64,000 nucleotides of DNA from Betaproteobacteria bacterium (GCA_021730905.1 JAKFYK010000008.1:38588-102587); one strand, 5' to 3'. Shown: positions 7,815 to 18,552, numbered from the stretch's first letter. Notes: generated by a model not told the origin, from the sequence alone. Made by a program: numbers and translations.

Positions 7815-10193
7815 ATGCCATTAGAAATTGAAATCGACGGACAAAAGCTGGAAGTGCCCGACGGCAGCACGGTGATGGATGCCGCGCGGCTGGCGAATAT
7901 TTACGTGCCGCATTTCTGCTATCACCGCAAGCTGTCGATAGCCGCCAACTGCCGCATGTGCTTGGTGCAGGTCGAAAAAGCGCCCAAGCCACTGCCGGCT
8001 TGTGCTACGCCGGTGACCAACGGCATGAAGGTGATGACACATTCCGATCAAGCCGTGAATGCGCAAAAGGGCGTGATGGAGTTTCTGCTGATCAACCATC
8101 CGCTCGATTGCCCGATCTGCGATCAGGGCGGCGAATGCCAGTTGCAGGATCTTGCCGTTGGATACGGCGCCAGCGGCTCGCAATACGAAGAAAACAAGCG
8201 CGTGGTAGTGAACAAGAATCTGGGGCCGCTGATTTCCACCGATATGACGCGCTGCATCCATTGCACACGCTGTGTGCGCTTCGGTCAGGAGATTGCCGGC
8301 GTGATGGAACTCGGCATGATTGGGCGTGGCGAGCACGCGGAAATCATTACCTTTGTCGGCAAGACTGTGGATTCGGAACTCTCGGGCAACGTGATCGACC
8401 TGTGCCCGGTGGGGGCGCTGACATCGAAGCCTTTCCGCTACAGCGCACGCACCTGGGAATTGACGCGCAAGCCGTCGATCAGCCCGCACTGCGGTCTTGG
8501 AAGCAACCTGACCTTGCAGGTCAAGCAAAACCGCGTGATGCGCGCGCTGCCACAGGAGAACGAGGCCATCAACGAATGCTGGATTTCGGATAAAGACCGC
8601 TTTTCGTATGAGGCGCTCAATTCCGATCAGCGTCTTGCGCGCCCGATGCTGAAGCAGAGCGGAGCATGGAAAACGGTTGATTGGCAGACCGCGCTGGATT
8701 TTGTCGCCAAGGAATTGAAACGCGTTGCCGCTGCACACGGTCCGCAGTCCATCGGCGCACTGGCGACACCTCACCAGACGGTTGAAGAACTGCATCTGCT
8801 GCAAAAAGTGGTGCGTGGCCTGGGGTCGGGCAATGTCGATTTCCGCCTGCGTCAATCCGATTTCAACGCCGACGGCAAACTGGCTGGCGTGCCATGGCTG
8901 GGCATGAGCATTACCGAGGTGTCGCAGCTGGATCGCGTGCTGGTGGTGGGCTCCACGCTGCGCAAGGATCATCCGCTGATCGCGCACCGGTTGCGGCAGT
9001 CCGCAAAGAGATTCTTGAAACTAAGTGTCCTGCATGCAGTTGATGATGAATTGCTGATGCGCGTGGCACACAAATCGATCGTCGCGCCTGCGGCCATGGT
9101 AGATGCGCTGGCGCAAGTGGTGAAAGCGGCGGCTGCGGCGAGAAATAGCGCAGTGCCTGAGATGGTGCTCGCCGTTGTCGAGAAAACCCAGGTGACTGAA
9201 TCTGCGCAACGCATCGCCGCCAGTCTCGCTGACGGCAAGAATGTCGCGGTGTTCCTTGGCAACTTTGCGCAGCACCATGTGCAGGCTTCGCAATTGCACG
9301 CGCTGGCGCAGGCGCTGGCTGAAATCATTGGCGGACGGTTTGGTTTTCTGGGTGAGGCCGCGAACAGCGTCGGTGGCCATGTGGTGAATGCGGTGCCGAT
9401 GATCAACAAAAGTGAAAATGTCGCGAACGCGGCGCAGATGGTTGCCAATCCGCTCAAGGCCTATGTGTTGCTCGGTGTCGAACCCGAACTCGATATGCAT
9501 GATCCGCGACAGGCTATTGCGGCGATGAAGCAGGCCGAACTGGTGGTGGCGATGAGCGCGTATCAGCACAAGGCTGTCGATTACGCGCATGTGTTGCTGC
9601 CGATTTCTCCGTTCACCGAGACGGCGGGTACGTTCATCAACACCGAGGGTCGCGCGCAAAGTTTTCAGGGTGTGGTGCAGCCGTTGGGTGAAACACGGCC
9701 GGCGTGGAAAGTGCTGCGCGTGCTCGGCAACCTGCTGAACCTGTCGGGTTTCGATCAGCAAAGCGCCGATGATGTGCGCGTCGAGGCACTCGGCAAGGAA
9801 GAAAAAATAGTTAATAAAAACAATTACTTATTATCACTTCCTGCGCGCGAGACCACTTCGGGTTCCGGATTGCAACGCATTGACGAAACGCCGATTTATT
9901 CGGCCGACGCCATTGCGCGCCGTGCACCGTCGTTGCAAAAGACGCGCGATGGTCAGCCGCCGGTGGCAAGCATGAATCGCGTGCTGGCGGACAAGTTGGG
10001 CTTGCGCGATGGAGACAGCGTGCGCGTGCGCCAGGGTGGCGGTGAGGCCGTGGTTGCCTATGCGGTAGATGATAAATTGCCCGGCGACTGCATACGGCTT
10101 GCGACGGCGTGTGAAGAAACCGCGGCGTTGGGCGCGACTTCCACTGAACTCACGCTGGAACGCGTGGCGGGACAGCAAAAGGTGGCGGTGTGA
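7815..10193 (+). CDS. nuoG: NADH-quinone oxidoreductase subunit G
   Basis: 75-kDa-type iron-sulfur subunit. 792 residues. The N-terminal ferredoxin-like domain has Cys35, Cys46, Cys49 and Cys63 for a [2Fe-2S] cluster. Next come the His/Cys site in [14 protein letters not shown] and the cluster motif CIHCTRC with a distal CPVG. The rest is a molybdopterin-oxidoreductase-like domain that has lost its cofactor role. Around residues 664-676 the frame runs through an A/T-rich stretch containing the interspersed 15-bp element, giving the odd peptide [10 protein letters not shown]. The stop overlaps the nuoH GTG by 4 bp. Confidence 0.97.
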   Translation: MPLEIEIDGQKLEVPDGSTVMDAARLANIYVPHFCYHRKLSIAANCRMCLVQVEKAPKPLPACATPVTNGMKVMTHSDQAVNAQKGVMEFLLINHPLDCPICDQGGECQLQDLAVGYGASGSQYEENKRVVVNKNLGPLISTDMTRCIHCTRCVRFGQEIAGVMELGMIGRGEHAEIITFVGKTVDSELSGNVIDLCPVGALTSKPFRYSARTWELTRKPSISPHCGLGSNLTLQVKQNRVMRALPQENEAINECWISDKDRFSYEALNSDQRLARPMLKQSGAWKTVDWQTALDFVAKELKRVAAAHGPQSIGALATPHQTVEELHLLQKVVRGLGSGNVDFRLRQSDFNADGKLAGVPWLGMSITEVSQLDRVLVVGSTLRKDHPLIAHRLRQSAKRFLKLSVLHAVDDELLMRVAHKSIVAPAAMVDALAQVVKAAAAARNSAVPEMVLAVVEKTQVTESAQRIAASLADGKNVAVFLGNFAQHHVQASQLHALAQALAEIIGGRFGFLGEAANSVGGHVVNAVPMINKSENVANAAQMVANPLKAYVLLGVEPELDMHDPRQAIAAMKQAELVVAMSAYQHKAVDYAHVLLPISPFTETAGTFINTEGRAQSFQGVVQPLGETRPAWKVLRVLGNLLNLSGFDQQSADDVRVEALGKEEKIVNKNNYLLSLPARETTSGSGLQRIDETPIYSADAIARRAPSLQKTRDGQPPVASMNRVLADKLGLRDGDSVRVRQGGGEAVVAYAVDDKLPGDCIRLATACEETAALGATSTELTLERVAGQQKVAV
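9816..9830 (+). repeat. A/T-rich 15-bp element inside the nuoG reading frame
   Basis: AAAAACAATTACTTA differs from the window-wide element AAAAACAAATACTTA at one position. Its A/T-rich flanks (9804-9835) stand out sharply from the GC-rich codons around them. The reading frame stays open across it. It is the only copy found inside a well-defined conserved gene. Confidence 0.75.
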
Positions 10194-11302
10194 GCGCGGT
10201 ATTCCAGCCTGTTGTCAACTTTGGCTACTGGCTGTGGGGGGTACTGGCGGCCGTGGTGGCATGGGTCTTCGGTAGCGAGATTGCGCCGTACGTGCTGTAT
10301 GGCGTGAAAATTCTGCTGCTGATCATTTGTATCGTTGCACCGCTGATGCTCAGCGTGGCTTACCTCACGCTATGGGAGCGCAAGGTTATCGGCTGGATAC
10401 AACTGCGGCTGGGGCCGAATCGTGTGGGACCGATGGGGCTGTTTCAGCCCATCGCCGACGGTCTCAAGCTGATGGTGAAGGAAATCATTATTCCTTCCAG
10501 CGCGAATAAGCTGCTGTTCGTGGTCGCGCCGGTATTGGCGATCATGCCGGCGCTCGCGGCGTGGGCGGTGGTGCCGTTCGATCCGGAAATGGTGCTGGCC
10601 AATATCGATGCTAGTTTGCTCTACATCATGGCGATTACGTCGATGGGGGTGTACGGTGTGATCATCGCCGGCTGGGCGTCGAATTCTAAATATGCGTTCA
10701 TCGGGGCGATGCGGTCGGCAGCGCAGATTGTGTCTTATGAAATCGCCATGGGATTCGCGCTGGTGGGTGTGCTGATGGCGGCGCAGAGTTTGAATCTGGT
10801 CGAAATCGTCAAAGGACAGCAAAGCGAGTTCGGGATATTCGGCTGGTTCTGGATACCGCTGTTTCCGTTGTTTTTGACCTACCTGATCGCTGGTGTAGCG
10901 GAAACCAATCGCGCGCCGTTCGATGTGGCCGAAGGCGAATCGGAAATTGTCGCGGGTTTCCACGTTGAGTATTCAGGCATGACCTTCGCGGTGTTTTTCC
11001 TCGCCGAATACGCCAACATGATTCTGGTGTCTTTCCTGTGTGCGCTGATGTTCCTCGGCGGCTGGTTGTCACCGTTCCCGGCATCGTGGGGCGTGCTCGG
11101 TGCATCGAGTTTTCTGTGGCTGCTGTTCAAGGCGTTTCTGGTGGTGTCGAGCTTCCTGTGGTTCCGCGCGACCTTTCCGCGCTACCGCTACGACCAGATC
11201 ATGCGCCTGGGCTGGAAGGTATTTATCCCGGTGACGCTGGTGTGGATCATCGTGCTGGGCGCGTGGATGCAAACCCCCTTGTGGGTATGGTGGAAATCAT
11301 GA
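10190..11302 (+). CDS. nuoH: NADH-quinone oxidoreductase subunit H
   Basis: ND1-type membrane subunit that connects the peripheral arm to the membrane arm and forms much of the quinone tunnel. 370 residues with about eight or nine transmembrane helices. Family motifs include [19 protein letters not shown], the acidic loop [19 protein letters not shown] and the ending [18 protein letters not shown]. It starts with GTG, overlapping the nuoG stop (GTGA). It is slightly longer at the N-terminus than most homologues. The stop overlaps nuoI. Confidence 0.97.
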   Translation: MSAVFQPVVNFGYWLWGVLAAVVAWVFGSEIAPYVLYGVKILLLIICIVAPLMLSVAYLTLWERKVIGWIQLRLGPNRVGPMGLFQPIADGLKLMVKEIIIPSSANKLLFVVAPVLAIMPALAAWAVVPFDPEMVLANIDASLLYIMAITSMGVYGVIIAGWASNSKYAFIGAMRSAAQIVSYEIAMGFALVGVLMAAQSLNLVEIVKGQQSEFGIFGWFWIPLFPLFLTYLIAGVAETNRAPFDVAEGESEIVAGFHVEYSGMTFAVFFLAEYANMILVSFLCALMFLGGWLSPFPASWGVLGASSFLWLLFKAFLVVSSFLWFRATFPRYRYDQIMRLGWKVFIPVTLVWIIVLGAWMQTPLWVWWKS

Positions 11303-11790
11303 TCGACAAGGTTCGCGCTTTCTTTCGTACGTTCCTGCTGTTCGAACTGGTGAAGGGCATGATGCTCACCGGCCGCTATATATTTGCGCGCAAGATCACC
11401 GTGCAGTTTCCTGAGGAAAAAACGCCGCAGAGCGGGCGCTTTCGCGGCCTGCACGCGCTGCGCCGCTACCCTAATGGCGAGGAGCGCTGCATTGCATGCA
11501 AGCTGTGCGAGGCGGTGTGCCCGGCGCTGGCGATCACCATCGAATCCGAGCAGCGCGACGACGGCACGCGCCGTACCACGCGATACGATATCGATCTCAC
11601 TAAATGCATTTTCTGCGGGTTTTGTGAAGAATCGTGCCCGGTGGATTCGATTGTGGAGACGCGGATTTTCGAGTACCACGGCGAAAAGCGGGGCGACCTG
11701 ATTTACACCAAGCCGATGTTGCTGTCCATAGGCGATGCGTACGAAGATCAGATTGCCAAAGATCGCGCGGCCGACGCGCGGTACCGTTAA
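11299..11790 (+). CDS. nuoI: NADH-quinone oxidoreductase subunit I
   Basis: 23-kDa-type ferredoxin subunit with two [4Fe-4S] clusters, N6a and N6b. 163 residues. The two motifs are [12 protein letters not shown] (Cys64, 67, 70, 74) and [12 protein letters not shown] (Cys103, 106, 109, 113). The N-terminal amphipathic stretch packs on the membrane arm. The ATG at 11299 overlaps the nuoH stop (ATGA); a longer frame from 11038 lies inside nuoH and is rejected. A 99-bp spacer with an imperfect inverted repeat follows before nuoJ. Confidence 0.97.
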   Translation: MIDKVRAFFRTFLLFELVKGMMLTGRYIFARKITVQFPEEKTPQSGRFRGLHALRRYPNGEERCIACKLCEAVCPALAITIESEQRDDGTRRTTRYDIDLTKCIFCGFCEESCPVDSIVETRIFEYHGEKRGDLIYTKPMLLSIGDAYEDQIAKDRAADARYR

Positions 11791-11795
11791 AGCTG

Positions 11796-11880
11796 GTGAA
11801 GGAGTGAAAGGGTGAAGGAGTAAAAGTGCAAGAACAGACTAGCAAGGGTGCGAGGGGCGGTACCCCCTTCACTCATTCAC
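11796..11880. repeat. Imperfect inverted repeat between nuoI and nuoJ
   Basis: GTGAAGGAGTGAAAGGG (from 11796) is mirrored by CCCCCTTCACTCATTCAC (11863-11880), giving a long imperfect stem with about 50 nt between the arms. The left arm is itself a run of GTGAAGG-like units. It resembles the GTGAGGCG-type repeat at 46091-46161. It could form a hairpin in the nuo transcript. Confidence 0.45.
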
Positions 11881-11889
11881 ATTGTTAAC

Positions 11890-12519
11890 GTGACCTTCCA
11901 AACCTTCATCTTCTATTTCCTGTCTACCGTGCTGATCGTGGCGGCGATAGGTGTCATTACAGCGCGCAATCCGATACACGCGGCGTTGCTGCTGGTGCTC
12001 GCGTTTTTCACGTCGTCCGGCATCTGGCTGTTGTTGCAGGCGGAGTTTCTGGCGATCACGCTGGTGCTGGTTTACGTTGGCGCGGTGATGGTGCTGTTCC
12101 TGTTCGTGGTGATGATGCTGGACATCAATCTCGAGAAGCTGCGCGAGGGCTTCTGGCGTTACCTGCCGCTGGGCAGCATGGTGGCGCTGGTGCTGGTGGT
12201 GGAAATGAGCATGATCCTGATCAGCCGTTCGGGCGGGTTTGGCGAGGCGCCGCTGCCGCCGTCTTTGCCTGCTGGCTATAGCAACACCAAGGAACTCGGC
12301 CTGCTGATCTACACCGAATATGTATACCCGTTTGAAATTGCGTCTGTCATTCTGCTGGTGGCGATAGTGGCGGCGATCGCGTTGACGCTGCGCAAGCGAA
12401 AATTGTCCAAGTATATGGATCCGGCGACGCAGATCGGAATTCAGCGCAAGGACCGCGTGCGTATCGTGTCCATGGCCAGTGAGAAGCGCGAAGACCCTCC
12501 GCAAGGTGGAAAGCAATGA
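11890..12519 (+). CDS. nuoJ: NADH-quinone oxidoreductase subunit J
   Basis: ND6-type membrane subunit of the proton-pumping arm. 209 residues from GTG at 11890, with five transmembrane helices. The conserved helix [20 protein letters not shown], containing the pi-bulge region, is intact. The GTG start gives [10 protein letters not shown], which matches family N-termini; an in-frame ATG at 11848 would add 14 non-conserved residues from the repeat region. The C-terminal tail is charged. Its stop overlaps the nuoK start. Confidence 0.94.
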   Translation: MTFQTFIFYFLSTVLIVAAIGVITARNPIHAALLLVLAFFTSSGIWLLLQAEFLAITLVLVYVGAVMVLFLFVVMMLDINLEKLREGFWRYLPLGSMVALVLVVEMSMILISRSGGFGEAPLPPSLPAGYSNTKELGLLIYTEYVYPFEIASVILLVAIVAAIALTLRKRKLSKYMDPATQIGIQRKDRVRIVSMASEKREDPPQGGKQ

Positions 12520-12821
12520 TTTCGCTTTCGCATTACCTGGTTTTGGGCGCGATCCTGTTTGCCATTTCGGTGGTTGGCATATTTCTCAATCGCAAGAACA
12601 TCATCGTTTTGCTGATGGCGATTGAATTGATGCTGCTGGCGGTCAACATGAATTTCGTCGCCTTCTCGCATTATCTGAACGATCCGGCGGGGCAGATATT
12701 CGTGTTTTTTATTTTGACGGTCGCGGCAGCCGAGTCGGCCATTGGGTTGGCGATACTGGTGGTGCTGTTTCGCAACCTGAGTACGATCAATGTCGAGGAT
12801 CTGGACAAGCTCAAGGGATAG
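12516..12821 (+). CDS. nuoK: NADH-quinone oxidoreductase subunit K
   Basis: ND4L-type membrane subunit. 101 residues in three transmembrane helices. The two buried glutamates of the proton path are visible in [13 protein letters not shown] and [11 protein letters not shown]. The start overlaps the nuoJ stop (ATGA), and a 30-bp gap leads to nuoL. Confidence 0.97.
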   Translation: MISLSHYLVLGAILFAISVVGIFLNRKNIIVLLMAIELMLLAVNMNFVAFSHYLNDPAGQIFVFFILTVAAAESAIGLAILVVLFRNLSTINVEDLDKLKG

Positions 12822-12851
12822 AGGCGTGCTTCACAAAAGCCGCACCATAAA

Positions 12852-14903
12852 ATGACCGCAATGCAGAAACTCTATCTTCTCGTGCCGCTGGCCCCGCTGG
12901 CAGGCGCCATAGCCGCGGGCTTGTGCGGCTGGGCGTTGAGCCGGCGCGCGGCGCACTGGATCACCATCCTCGGCATGATCATATGCACGGTCGCGTCTGT
13001 CCTGGTATATCAGGATGTGATGCTGGGCAACCATTTCAACGGCGCGCTTTATACCTGGATGGTGTCGGGCAATGCCAGGTTCGAGATTGGTTTCCTGATC
13101 GATCCGCTGTCGGCGACGATGATGGTGGTGGTGTCGTTCGTGTCGCTGATGGTGCATATCTACACCATCGGCTACATGGCGGACGATCCGGGCTACAAGC
13201 GCTTCTTCAGCTACATCTCGCTGTTCACGTTTTCGATGCTGATGCTAGTGATGAGCAACAACTTCCTTCAGTTGTTTTTCGGTTGGGAAGCAGTGGGGCT
13301 GGTTTCCTATTTGCTGATCGGTTTTTGGTATACGCGGCCTACGGCGATTTACGCCAATCTCAAGGCGTTTCTGGTGAACCGTGTCGGCGACTTCGGGTTC
13401 CTGCTGGGCATTGCACTGGTACTGATGTATTTCGGCACACTGGATTACGCGTCCGTATTTTCCAACGCCAAAAGCCTGTCTGCCAATACCATAGAAATCA
13501 TCCCCGGCGCGGCATGGTCGTTGATGACGGTAATCTGCATATTGCTGTTCATCGGCGCGATGGGCAAATCAGCGCAATTCCCGCTGCATGTGTGGCTGCC
13601 GGATTCCATGGAAGGCCCGACGCCGATCTCGGCGTTGATCCACGCTGCGACCATGGTGACGGCCGGCATCTTCATGGTGGCGCGCATGTCGCCGCTGTTT
13701 GAATTGTCCGATACCGCGTTGATATTCGTGATGACCATAGGTGCGATTACCGCGTTCTTCATGGCATTGATCGCGACCGTGCAATACGACATCAAGCGCG
13801 TGGTGGCCTATTCCACGCTGTCGCAACTGGGCTATATGACGATGGCGCTGGGCGCGTCGGCGTACTCGGCGGCGATATTCCATCTGTTCACGCACGCGTT
13901 TTTCAAGGCGGTGCTGTTTCTCGGTGCGGGCTCGGTGATCATCGCGCTGCACCACGAGCAGGATATGCGCAAGATGGGCGGGCTCGCCAAATACATGCCG
14001 ATTACCTATGTCACGATGCTGATCGGTGCCTTGGCGAATGCCGGCTTACCGCCGTTCGCGGGCTTTTTCTCGAAGGACACGATTATCGAGGCGCTGCATG
14101 CATCGACGCTGCCGGGTTCAGGTTTTGCCTATGCGCTGGCAACGGCGGGGGTGCTGGTGGGTGGGTTCTATTCGTTCCGGCTGGTGTTTTACGCGTTTCA
14201 TGGCAAGGAACGGTTTGCCGATCCCGACGATCCGGCGGTCAAAGCCTGCGATGCGGAGCGTGCTCATCAACATGACGCACAAGCGCATGACGACAAACGT
14301 GACGATCATCACCACAGTCACCACGTTAAGCCGCGCGAATCGCCTTGGGTGGTGACGCTGCCGCTGGTGCTGCTGGCAATTCCTTCGGTGTGCGCGGGAT
14401 GGATCATCGGGCAATTCGTATTCGGTGATTATTTCGGTAATGCCATTTCGGTGTTGCCGGCGCATCCGGCGATTGCTACGCTTAAGGCAGAATTCCACGG
14501 TGTGATGGGCATGATCACGCACGGCTTCACCAGCCTGCCGTTCTGGCTGGCGCTGGCGGGTGCGGGAATCGCGTACTTCATCTACATTGTTCGTCCCGAT
14601 CTGCCGGCGGTGCTGCGCGCGAAGTGGGGCGTGGTGGTGACCATCCTGATGGAGAAATACGGTTTCGACCGCTTCAATGACTGGTTCTTCGCAGGCGGCG
14701 CGCGCGCGATTGGCACGGGATTGTGGAAGGGCGGCGACATTGTAGTGATCGACGGCGTGGTCAACGGCTCGGCGGGCGCCGTCGGATGGTTCTCAACGAT
14801 GATCCGCAAACTGCAATCCGGCTACATCTACAACTATGCGTTCGCAATGATCTTCGGCATCGTGTTGCTGCTGACGATTACGTTGTGGTCGCTGATACCT
14901 TAA
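12852..14903 (+). CDS. nuoL: NADH-quinone oxidoreductase subunit L
   Basis: ND5-type antiporter-like subunit at the tip of the membrane arm, with the long lateral helix at its C-terminus. 683 residues. Antiporter-family residues are seen in FFGWEAVGLVSYLLIGFW and in LHVWLPDSMEGPTPISALIH. A hydrophilic His/Asp-rich loop near residues 465-490 (DDHHHSHH) is a lineage-type insertion that may bind metal ions. The ATG at 12852 is used; a second ATG three codons later is also possible. The stop TAA is followed by an A/T-rich element rather than a normal ribosome site for nuoM. Confidence 0.97.
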   Translation: MTAMQKLYLLVPLAPLAGAIAAGLCGWALSRRAAHWITILGMIICTVASVLVYQDVMLGNHFNGALYTWMVSGNARFEIGFLIDPLSATMMVVVSFVSLMVHIYTIGYMADDPGYKRFFSYISLFTFSMLMLVMSNNFLQLFFGWEAVGLVSYLLIGFWYTRPTAIYANLKAFLVNRVGDFGFLLGIALVLMYFGTLDYASVFSNAKSLSANTIEIIPGAAWSLMTVICILLFIGAMGKSAQFPLHVWLPDSMEGPTPISALIHAATMVTAGIFMVARMSPLFELSDTALIFVMTIGAITAFFMALIATVQYDIKRVVAYSTLSQLGYMTMALGASAYSAAIFHLFTHAFFKAVLFLGAGSVIIALHHEQDMRKMGGLAKYMPITYVTMLIGALANAGLPPFAGFFSKDTIIEALHASTLPGSGFAYALATAGVLVGGFYSFRLVFYAFHGKERFADPDDPAVKACDAERAHQHDAQAHDDKRDDHHHSHHVKPRESPWVVTLPLVLLAIPSVCAGWIIGQFVFGDYFGNAISVLPAHPAIATLKAEFHGVMGMITHGFTSLPFWLALAGAGIAYFIYIVRPDLPAVLRAKWGVVVTILMEKYGFDRFNDWFFAGGARAIGTGLWKGGDIVVIDGVVNGSAGAVGWFSTMIRKLQSGYIYNYAFAMIFGIVLLLTITLWSLIP

Positions 14904-14912
14904 AAATAGTTT

Positions 14913-14927
14913 AAAAACAAATAGTTA
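14913..14927 (+). repeat. A/T-rich 15-bp element filling the nuoL-nuoM gap
   Basis: AAAAACAAATAGTTA, 14 of 15 matches to the element. With its A/T-rich flanks it fills the 29 bp between the nuoL stop and the nuoM ATG, and no Shine-Dalgarno sequence is left. Confidence 0.75.
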
Positions 14928-14932
14928 TATAA

Positions 14933-16423
14933 ATGTACGCCTTGCCGCTCCTGAGTCTTGCGATCTGGATACCGATTGTGTTCGGCGTGCTGGTGCTCGC
15001 CACCGGGTCCGACCGTAATGCGCCGCTCGCGCGCATCATCGCGCTGGTGGGCGCAGTGCTGGGTCTGGTGATCACGCTGCCCATCTATGTGGGCTTCAGT
15101 CCGGCGATGAGCGGCTTTCAGTATGTGCAGAAGCTGGAGTGGATCGAGGCCTTCAACGCGCATTATCACCTCGGCATCGATGGCGTTTCGCTGCTGCTGC
15201 TGCTGCTCAACAGCTTTACCACGGTCATCGTGGTGCTGGCGGGCTGGGAGATTATCCAGAAGCGCGTCGCGCAATACATGGCCTCGTTTCTTATTCTTTC
15301 GGGCGTGATGAATGGCGTGTTCTGCGCGCTCGATGCGCTGTTGTTTTATGTGTTCTTCGAAGCCACGCTGATCCCGATGTTCATCATCATCGGTATCTGG
15401 GGTGGCCCTAATCGCGTGTACGCGGCGATGAAATTCTTCCTCTACACCCTGTTTGGTTCGTTGTTGTCGCTGGTGGCGTTGATCTACCTTTACTTTGCTT
15501 CCGGCAACAGTTTTTCGCTGCTCGATTTTTACGATACGCCGCTTACCATGGGCGCGCAGACCTTCATATTCTTCGCCTTCTTCATGGCGTTTGCAGTGAA
15601 GGTACCGATGTGGCCGGTGCATACCTGGCTGCCCGATGCCCACGTGGAGGCGCCCACCGGCGGTTCTGTGGTGCTGGCCGCGATCATGTTGAAACTCGGC
15701 GGTTACGGTTTTCTGCGCCTATCGCTGCCGATCGTGCCGGATGCGAGCCACGCGCTGGCGGGATTCATGATTTTCCTGTCGCTGGTCGCGGTGGTGTATA
15801 TCGGCCTGGTGGCGCTGGTGCAGAGCGACATGAAAAAGCTCATTGCGTACTCGTCGATTTCGCATATGGGTTTTGTCACCCTGGGGCTGTTCGTTTTCAA
15901 TGCGCAGGGCATGGAAGGCGCCGTGCTGCAGATGATTTCCCACGGGTTTGTGTCCGGCGCGTTGTTCCTGTGCGTGGGCGTGCTCTACGACCGCATGCAC
16001 TCGCGGCAGATCGGCGACTACGGCGGCGTGGTGAATACGATGCCGGTGTTTGCGGCGTTCTTCATGCTGTTCGCGATGGCCAATGCGGGGTTGCCCGGTA
16101 CCAGCGGATTCGTGGGGGAATTCACCGTGATCCTGGGTGCGATGCAGGCTAATTTTTGGTACGCGTTCGCGGCGGCCACGACACTGATATTTGGCGCGGC
16201 GTATACGCTGTGGATGTACAAACGCGTGGTATTCGGCGCGGTGGCCAATGCGCACGTGGCCGAGCTTAAGGATATCAATCTGCGCGAATTCGTGGTGCTG
16301 GGCCTGCTCGCGGCCGCGGTCATCTTCATGGGCGTATGGCCGGATCCATTCGCCGAGTTGATGCACACATCGGTGAATGATCTGTTGTCCCACGTCATGC
16401 ACAAGAAGTTACCGGTGCAATAA
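14933..16423 (+). CDS. nuoM: NADH-quinone oxidoreductase subunit M
   Basis: ND4-type antiporter-like proton-pumping subunit. 496 residues and about 14 transmembrane helices. Conserved features are the glutamate of FYVFFEATLIPMFIIIGIWG, the lysine of KVPMWPVHTWLPDAHVEAPT and ISHMGFVTLG. The ATG at 14933 follows directly after an A/T-rich repeat with no evident Shine-Dalgarno, so translation may depend on coupling to nuoL or on the unstructured leader. Confidence 0.97.
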   Translation: MYALPLLSLAIWIPIVFGVLVLATGSDRNAPLARIIALVGAVLGLVITLPIYVGFSPAMSGFQYVQKLEWIEAFNAHYHLGIDGVSLLLLLLNSFTTVIVVLAGWEIIQKRVAQYMASFLILSGVMNGVFCALDALLFYVFFEATLIPMFIIIGIWGGPNRVYAAMKFFLYTLFGSLLSLVALIYLYFASGNSFSLLDFYDTPLTMGAQTFIFFAFFMAFAVKVPMWPVHTWLPDAHVEAPTGGSVVLAAIMLKLGGYGFLRLSLPIVPDASHALAGFMIFLSLVAVVYIGLVALVQSDMKKLIAYSSISHMGFVTLGLFVFNAQGMEGAVLQMISHGFVSGALFLCVGVLYDRMHSRQIGDYGGVVNTMPVFAAFFMLFAMANAGLPGTSGFVGEFTVILGAMQANFWYAFAAATTLIFGAAYTLWMYKRVVFGAVANAHVAELKDINLREFVVLGLLAAAVIFMGVWPDPFAELMHTSVNDLLSHVMHKKLPVQ

Positions 16424-16456
16424 CCCAGATTACCCAGTAGCGCCAACCACGCCATC

Positions 16457-17920
16457 ATGCAATACATACAACCCCTCTGGCCGGCTTATCCCGAGATATT
16501 CCTGCTGACCATGGCGTGCGTGATTCTGGTCGCCGATCTGTTCGTGCGCGACGAGAATCGCGGCGTGATCTATATGCTGACGCAGTTGACGCTGGCGGGA
16601 TGCGCAGCGGTCACCTGGCTGACGGCGGTATATCTGAACACCGCGGGCGAACCGGTGCACACGTTCAGCGGCATGTTCGTGGGCGACCTGATGTCCGACG
16701 TGCTTAAATTGATCACCTATTTTGGCGTCATGACCGTGCTGGTTTATTCGCGCGATTACATTACCGCCCGCGGCATGTTCCGCGGCGAATTTTTCGCGCT
16801 GGCGATGTTTGCAACGTTGGGCATGATGGTGATGATATCGGCCAATCATCTGCTCACGCTCTATCTCGGTCTGGAACTGCTGAGCCTTTCGCTGTACGCC
16901 ATGGTGGCACTGCAGCGCGACTCCGGCATGGCTACCGAGGCTGCCATGAAGTATTTTGTGCTGGGCGCGCTGGCGTCCGGGATGCTGCTCTATGGCATGT
17001 CGATGATCTACGGCGCGGCGGGTTCTCTCGAAATCACGCGCATCGCCTCGGTGATTGCCGACGAGGGCGCGAAAAATGTTGTGCTGGTATTCGGCTTGGT
17101 GTTTCTGGTCGCGGGCATAGGCTTCAAACTCGGTGCGGTGCCGTTTCACATGTGGCTTCCGGACGTGTATCACGGCGCGCCGACCGCGGTGACGCTGTTT
17201 ATCGGCTCGGTGCCCAAGCTTGCCGCATTTGCGTTTGTAATCCGCTTGCTGGTGCAGGGGCTCGGTACCGAGGAAATCCAGGCGCATTGGCAGCAAATGC
17301 TTGCCGTGATGGCGGTACTGTCGCTGATTGTCGGCAATGTGGCGGCGATCGCTCAAACCAACATCAAGCGCATGCTGGCCTACTCGACGATTTCGCATAT
17401 GGGATTTCTGCTGATCGGCATACTCGCCGGCGGACTCAACGGTTACGCGTCCGGTATGTTCTATGTGGTGGTGTATGTGCTGATGAATCTGGGCACGTTC
17501 GGCATGATCATGCTGCTGTCTCGTGACGGGTTCGAGGCGGACAATCTCGATGATTACAAAGGATTGAATCAGCGCAGCCCGTGGCACGCGTTTCTGATGC
17601 TGCTGCTGATGTTTTCGATGGCGGGCGTGCCGCCGACCGTCGGGTTTTACGCGAAGTTCGCAATTTTGCAGGCTATCGTGGAAGCGGGCCATGTGTGGCT
17701 GGCGGTGATCGCCGTGGTGTTTTCGCTGATCGGCGCGTTTTACTATCTGCGCATCGTCAAGCTCATGTACTTCGATGCGCCGACCGATACCGCGCCGATC
17801 TCGCCCCGGGCCGATGCGCGCGTGCTGATGTCGGTGAACGGTCTCGCGGTTCTGGCATTCGGTATATTTCCCCAGCCGCTGATGTCGCTGTGCGCGAGTT
17901 CGATACTTGCTTCGCTTTAA
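16457..17920 (+). CDS. nuoN: NADH-quinone oxidoreductase subunit N
   Basis: ND2-type antiporter-like proton-pumping subunit and the last gene of the operon. 487 residues with about 14 helices. Key stretches are [20 protein letters not shown], with the conserved Glu, [20 protein letters not shown], with the conserved channel region, and [14 protein letters not shown]. It starts 33 bp after nuoM. A Nudix gene follows within 12 bp, so transcription may continue. No terminator is evident directly after it. Confidence 0.97.
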   Translation: MQYIQPLWPAYPEIFLLTMACVILVADLFVRDENRGVIYMLTQLTLAGCAAVTWLTAVYLNTAGEPVHTFSGMFVGDLMSDVLKLITYFGVMTVLVYSRDYITARGMFRGEFFALAMFATLGMMVMISANHLLTLYLGLELLSLSLYAMVALQRDSGMATEAAMKYFVLGALASGMLLYGMSMIYGAAGSLEITRIASVIADEGAKNVVLVFGLVFLVAGIGFKLGAVPFHMWLPDVYHGAPTAVTLFIGSVPKLAAFAFVIRLLVQGLGTEEIQAHWQQMLAVMAVLSLIVGNVAAIAQTNIKRMLAYSTISHMGFLLIGILAGGLNGYASGMFYVVVYVLMNLGTFGMIMLLSRDGFEADNLDDYKGLNQRSPWHAFLMLLLMFSMAGVPPTVGFYAKFAILQAIVEAGHVWLAVIAVVFSLIGAFYYLRIVKLMYFDAPTDTAPISPRADARVLMSVNGLAVLAFGIFPQPLMSLCASSILASL

Positions 17921-17931
17921 TTTCGCCATGG

Positions 17932-18516
17932 ATGCTGGGGCAGCTGCCTGTGTCTGAACGTGAAAAAACGGGGCAGGATCTGAGCGAGAAACGGCTGACC
18001 TCGAAAACCGTATTTCAGGGCAAGCTGTTGCACGTCATGTCCGATACCGTTCTGTTGTCGAACGGCCGCGAATCCATCCGCGAATACATCCTGCATCCGG
18101 GCGCGTCCATGATCATCGCGATGGCCGATGAAAGTACCATCGTGCTCGAACGGCAGTATCGCTATCCGCTGGATCGCCATTTCATCGAGTTGCCGGCCGG
18201 GAAAATTGACCCCGGTGAAGACCCGCTGGATACCGCGAAGCGGGAATTGCGCGAGGAATGCGGTTATGCGGCGCGGGAATGGCGTCATTTGACGACGCTG
18301 CATCCCTGCATCGCTTACGCCAATGAACGTATCGAGTTGTATCTCGCGCGTGATTTGCTGCCGGTCGGCCGGCAACCCGACGAAGGGGAGTGTCTGGAAG
18401 TGCTGCATGTGCCGGTGACCGACGCGCTGGCGTGGGTGCGCGACGGCCGCATTACCGAAGCGAAGGCCGTCACGGGCTTGCTGTGGGCGGAAAAAATACT
18501 GCGCGGCGAATGGTAA
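17932..18516 (+). CDS. nudF: Nudix hydrolase, ADP-ribose pyrophosphatase type
   Basis: Probable ADP-ribose (nucleoside diphosphate sugar) pyrophosphatase. 194 residues. The Nudix box is complete: Gly of GKIDPGED, then KRELREECGY with the RE-x-x-EE-x-G core binding Mg2+. The upstream strand GASMIIAMADE and the array VLERQYRYPLDRHFIELPAG are typical of this subfamily. The start could be ATG 17932 or GTG 17950; the first is chosen, and conserved similarity begins only further in. It lies directly downstream of nuoN, as in many Betaproteobacteria, and converges with the GGDEF-EAL gene. Confidence 0.88.
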   Translation: MLGQLPVSEREKTGQDLSEKRLTSKTVFQGKLLHVMSDTVLLSNGRESIREYILHPGASMIIAMADESTIVLERQYRYPLDRHFIELPAGKIDPGEDPLDTAKRELREECGYAAREWRHLTTLHPCIAYANERIELYLARDLLPVGRQPDEGECLEVLHVPVTDALAWVRDGRITEAKAVTGLLWAEKILRGEW

Positions 18517-18552
18517 TGCGCTAGCCGGCGTCAGCCGGTGTCGCCTGTACCA

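Noticed and set aside
12852..14903. His-rich loop in NuoL as a novel metal-binding system
   Set aside because: His/Asp-rich loops at this position are usual in NuoL of related Betaproteobacteria, so it is noted only in the gene entry.
16430..17929. 499-codon open frame antisense to nuoN, rich in His, Arg and Gln
   Set aside because: It is a mirror of a conserved GC-rich membrane-protein gene. The low-complexity His/Arg composition is what antisense of such codons gives, and nuoN itself is certain.
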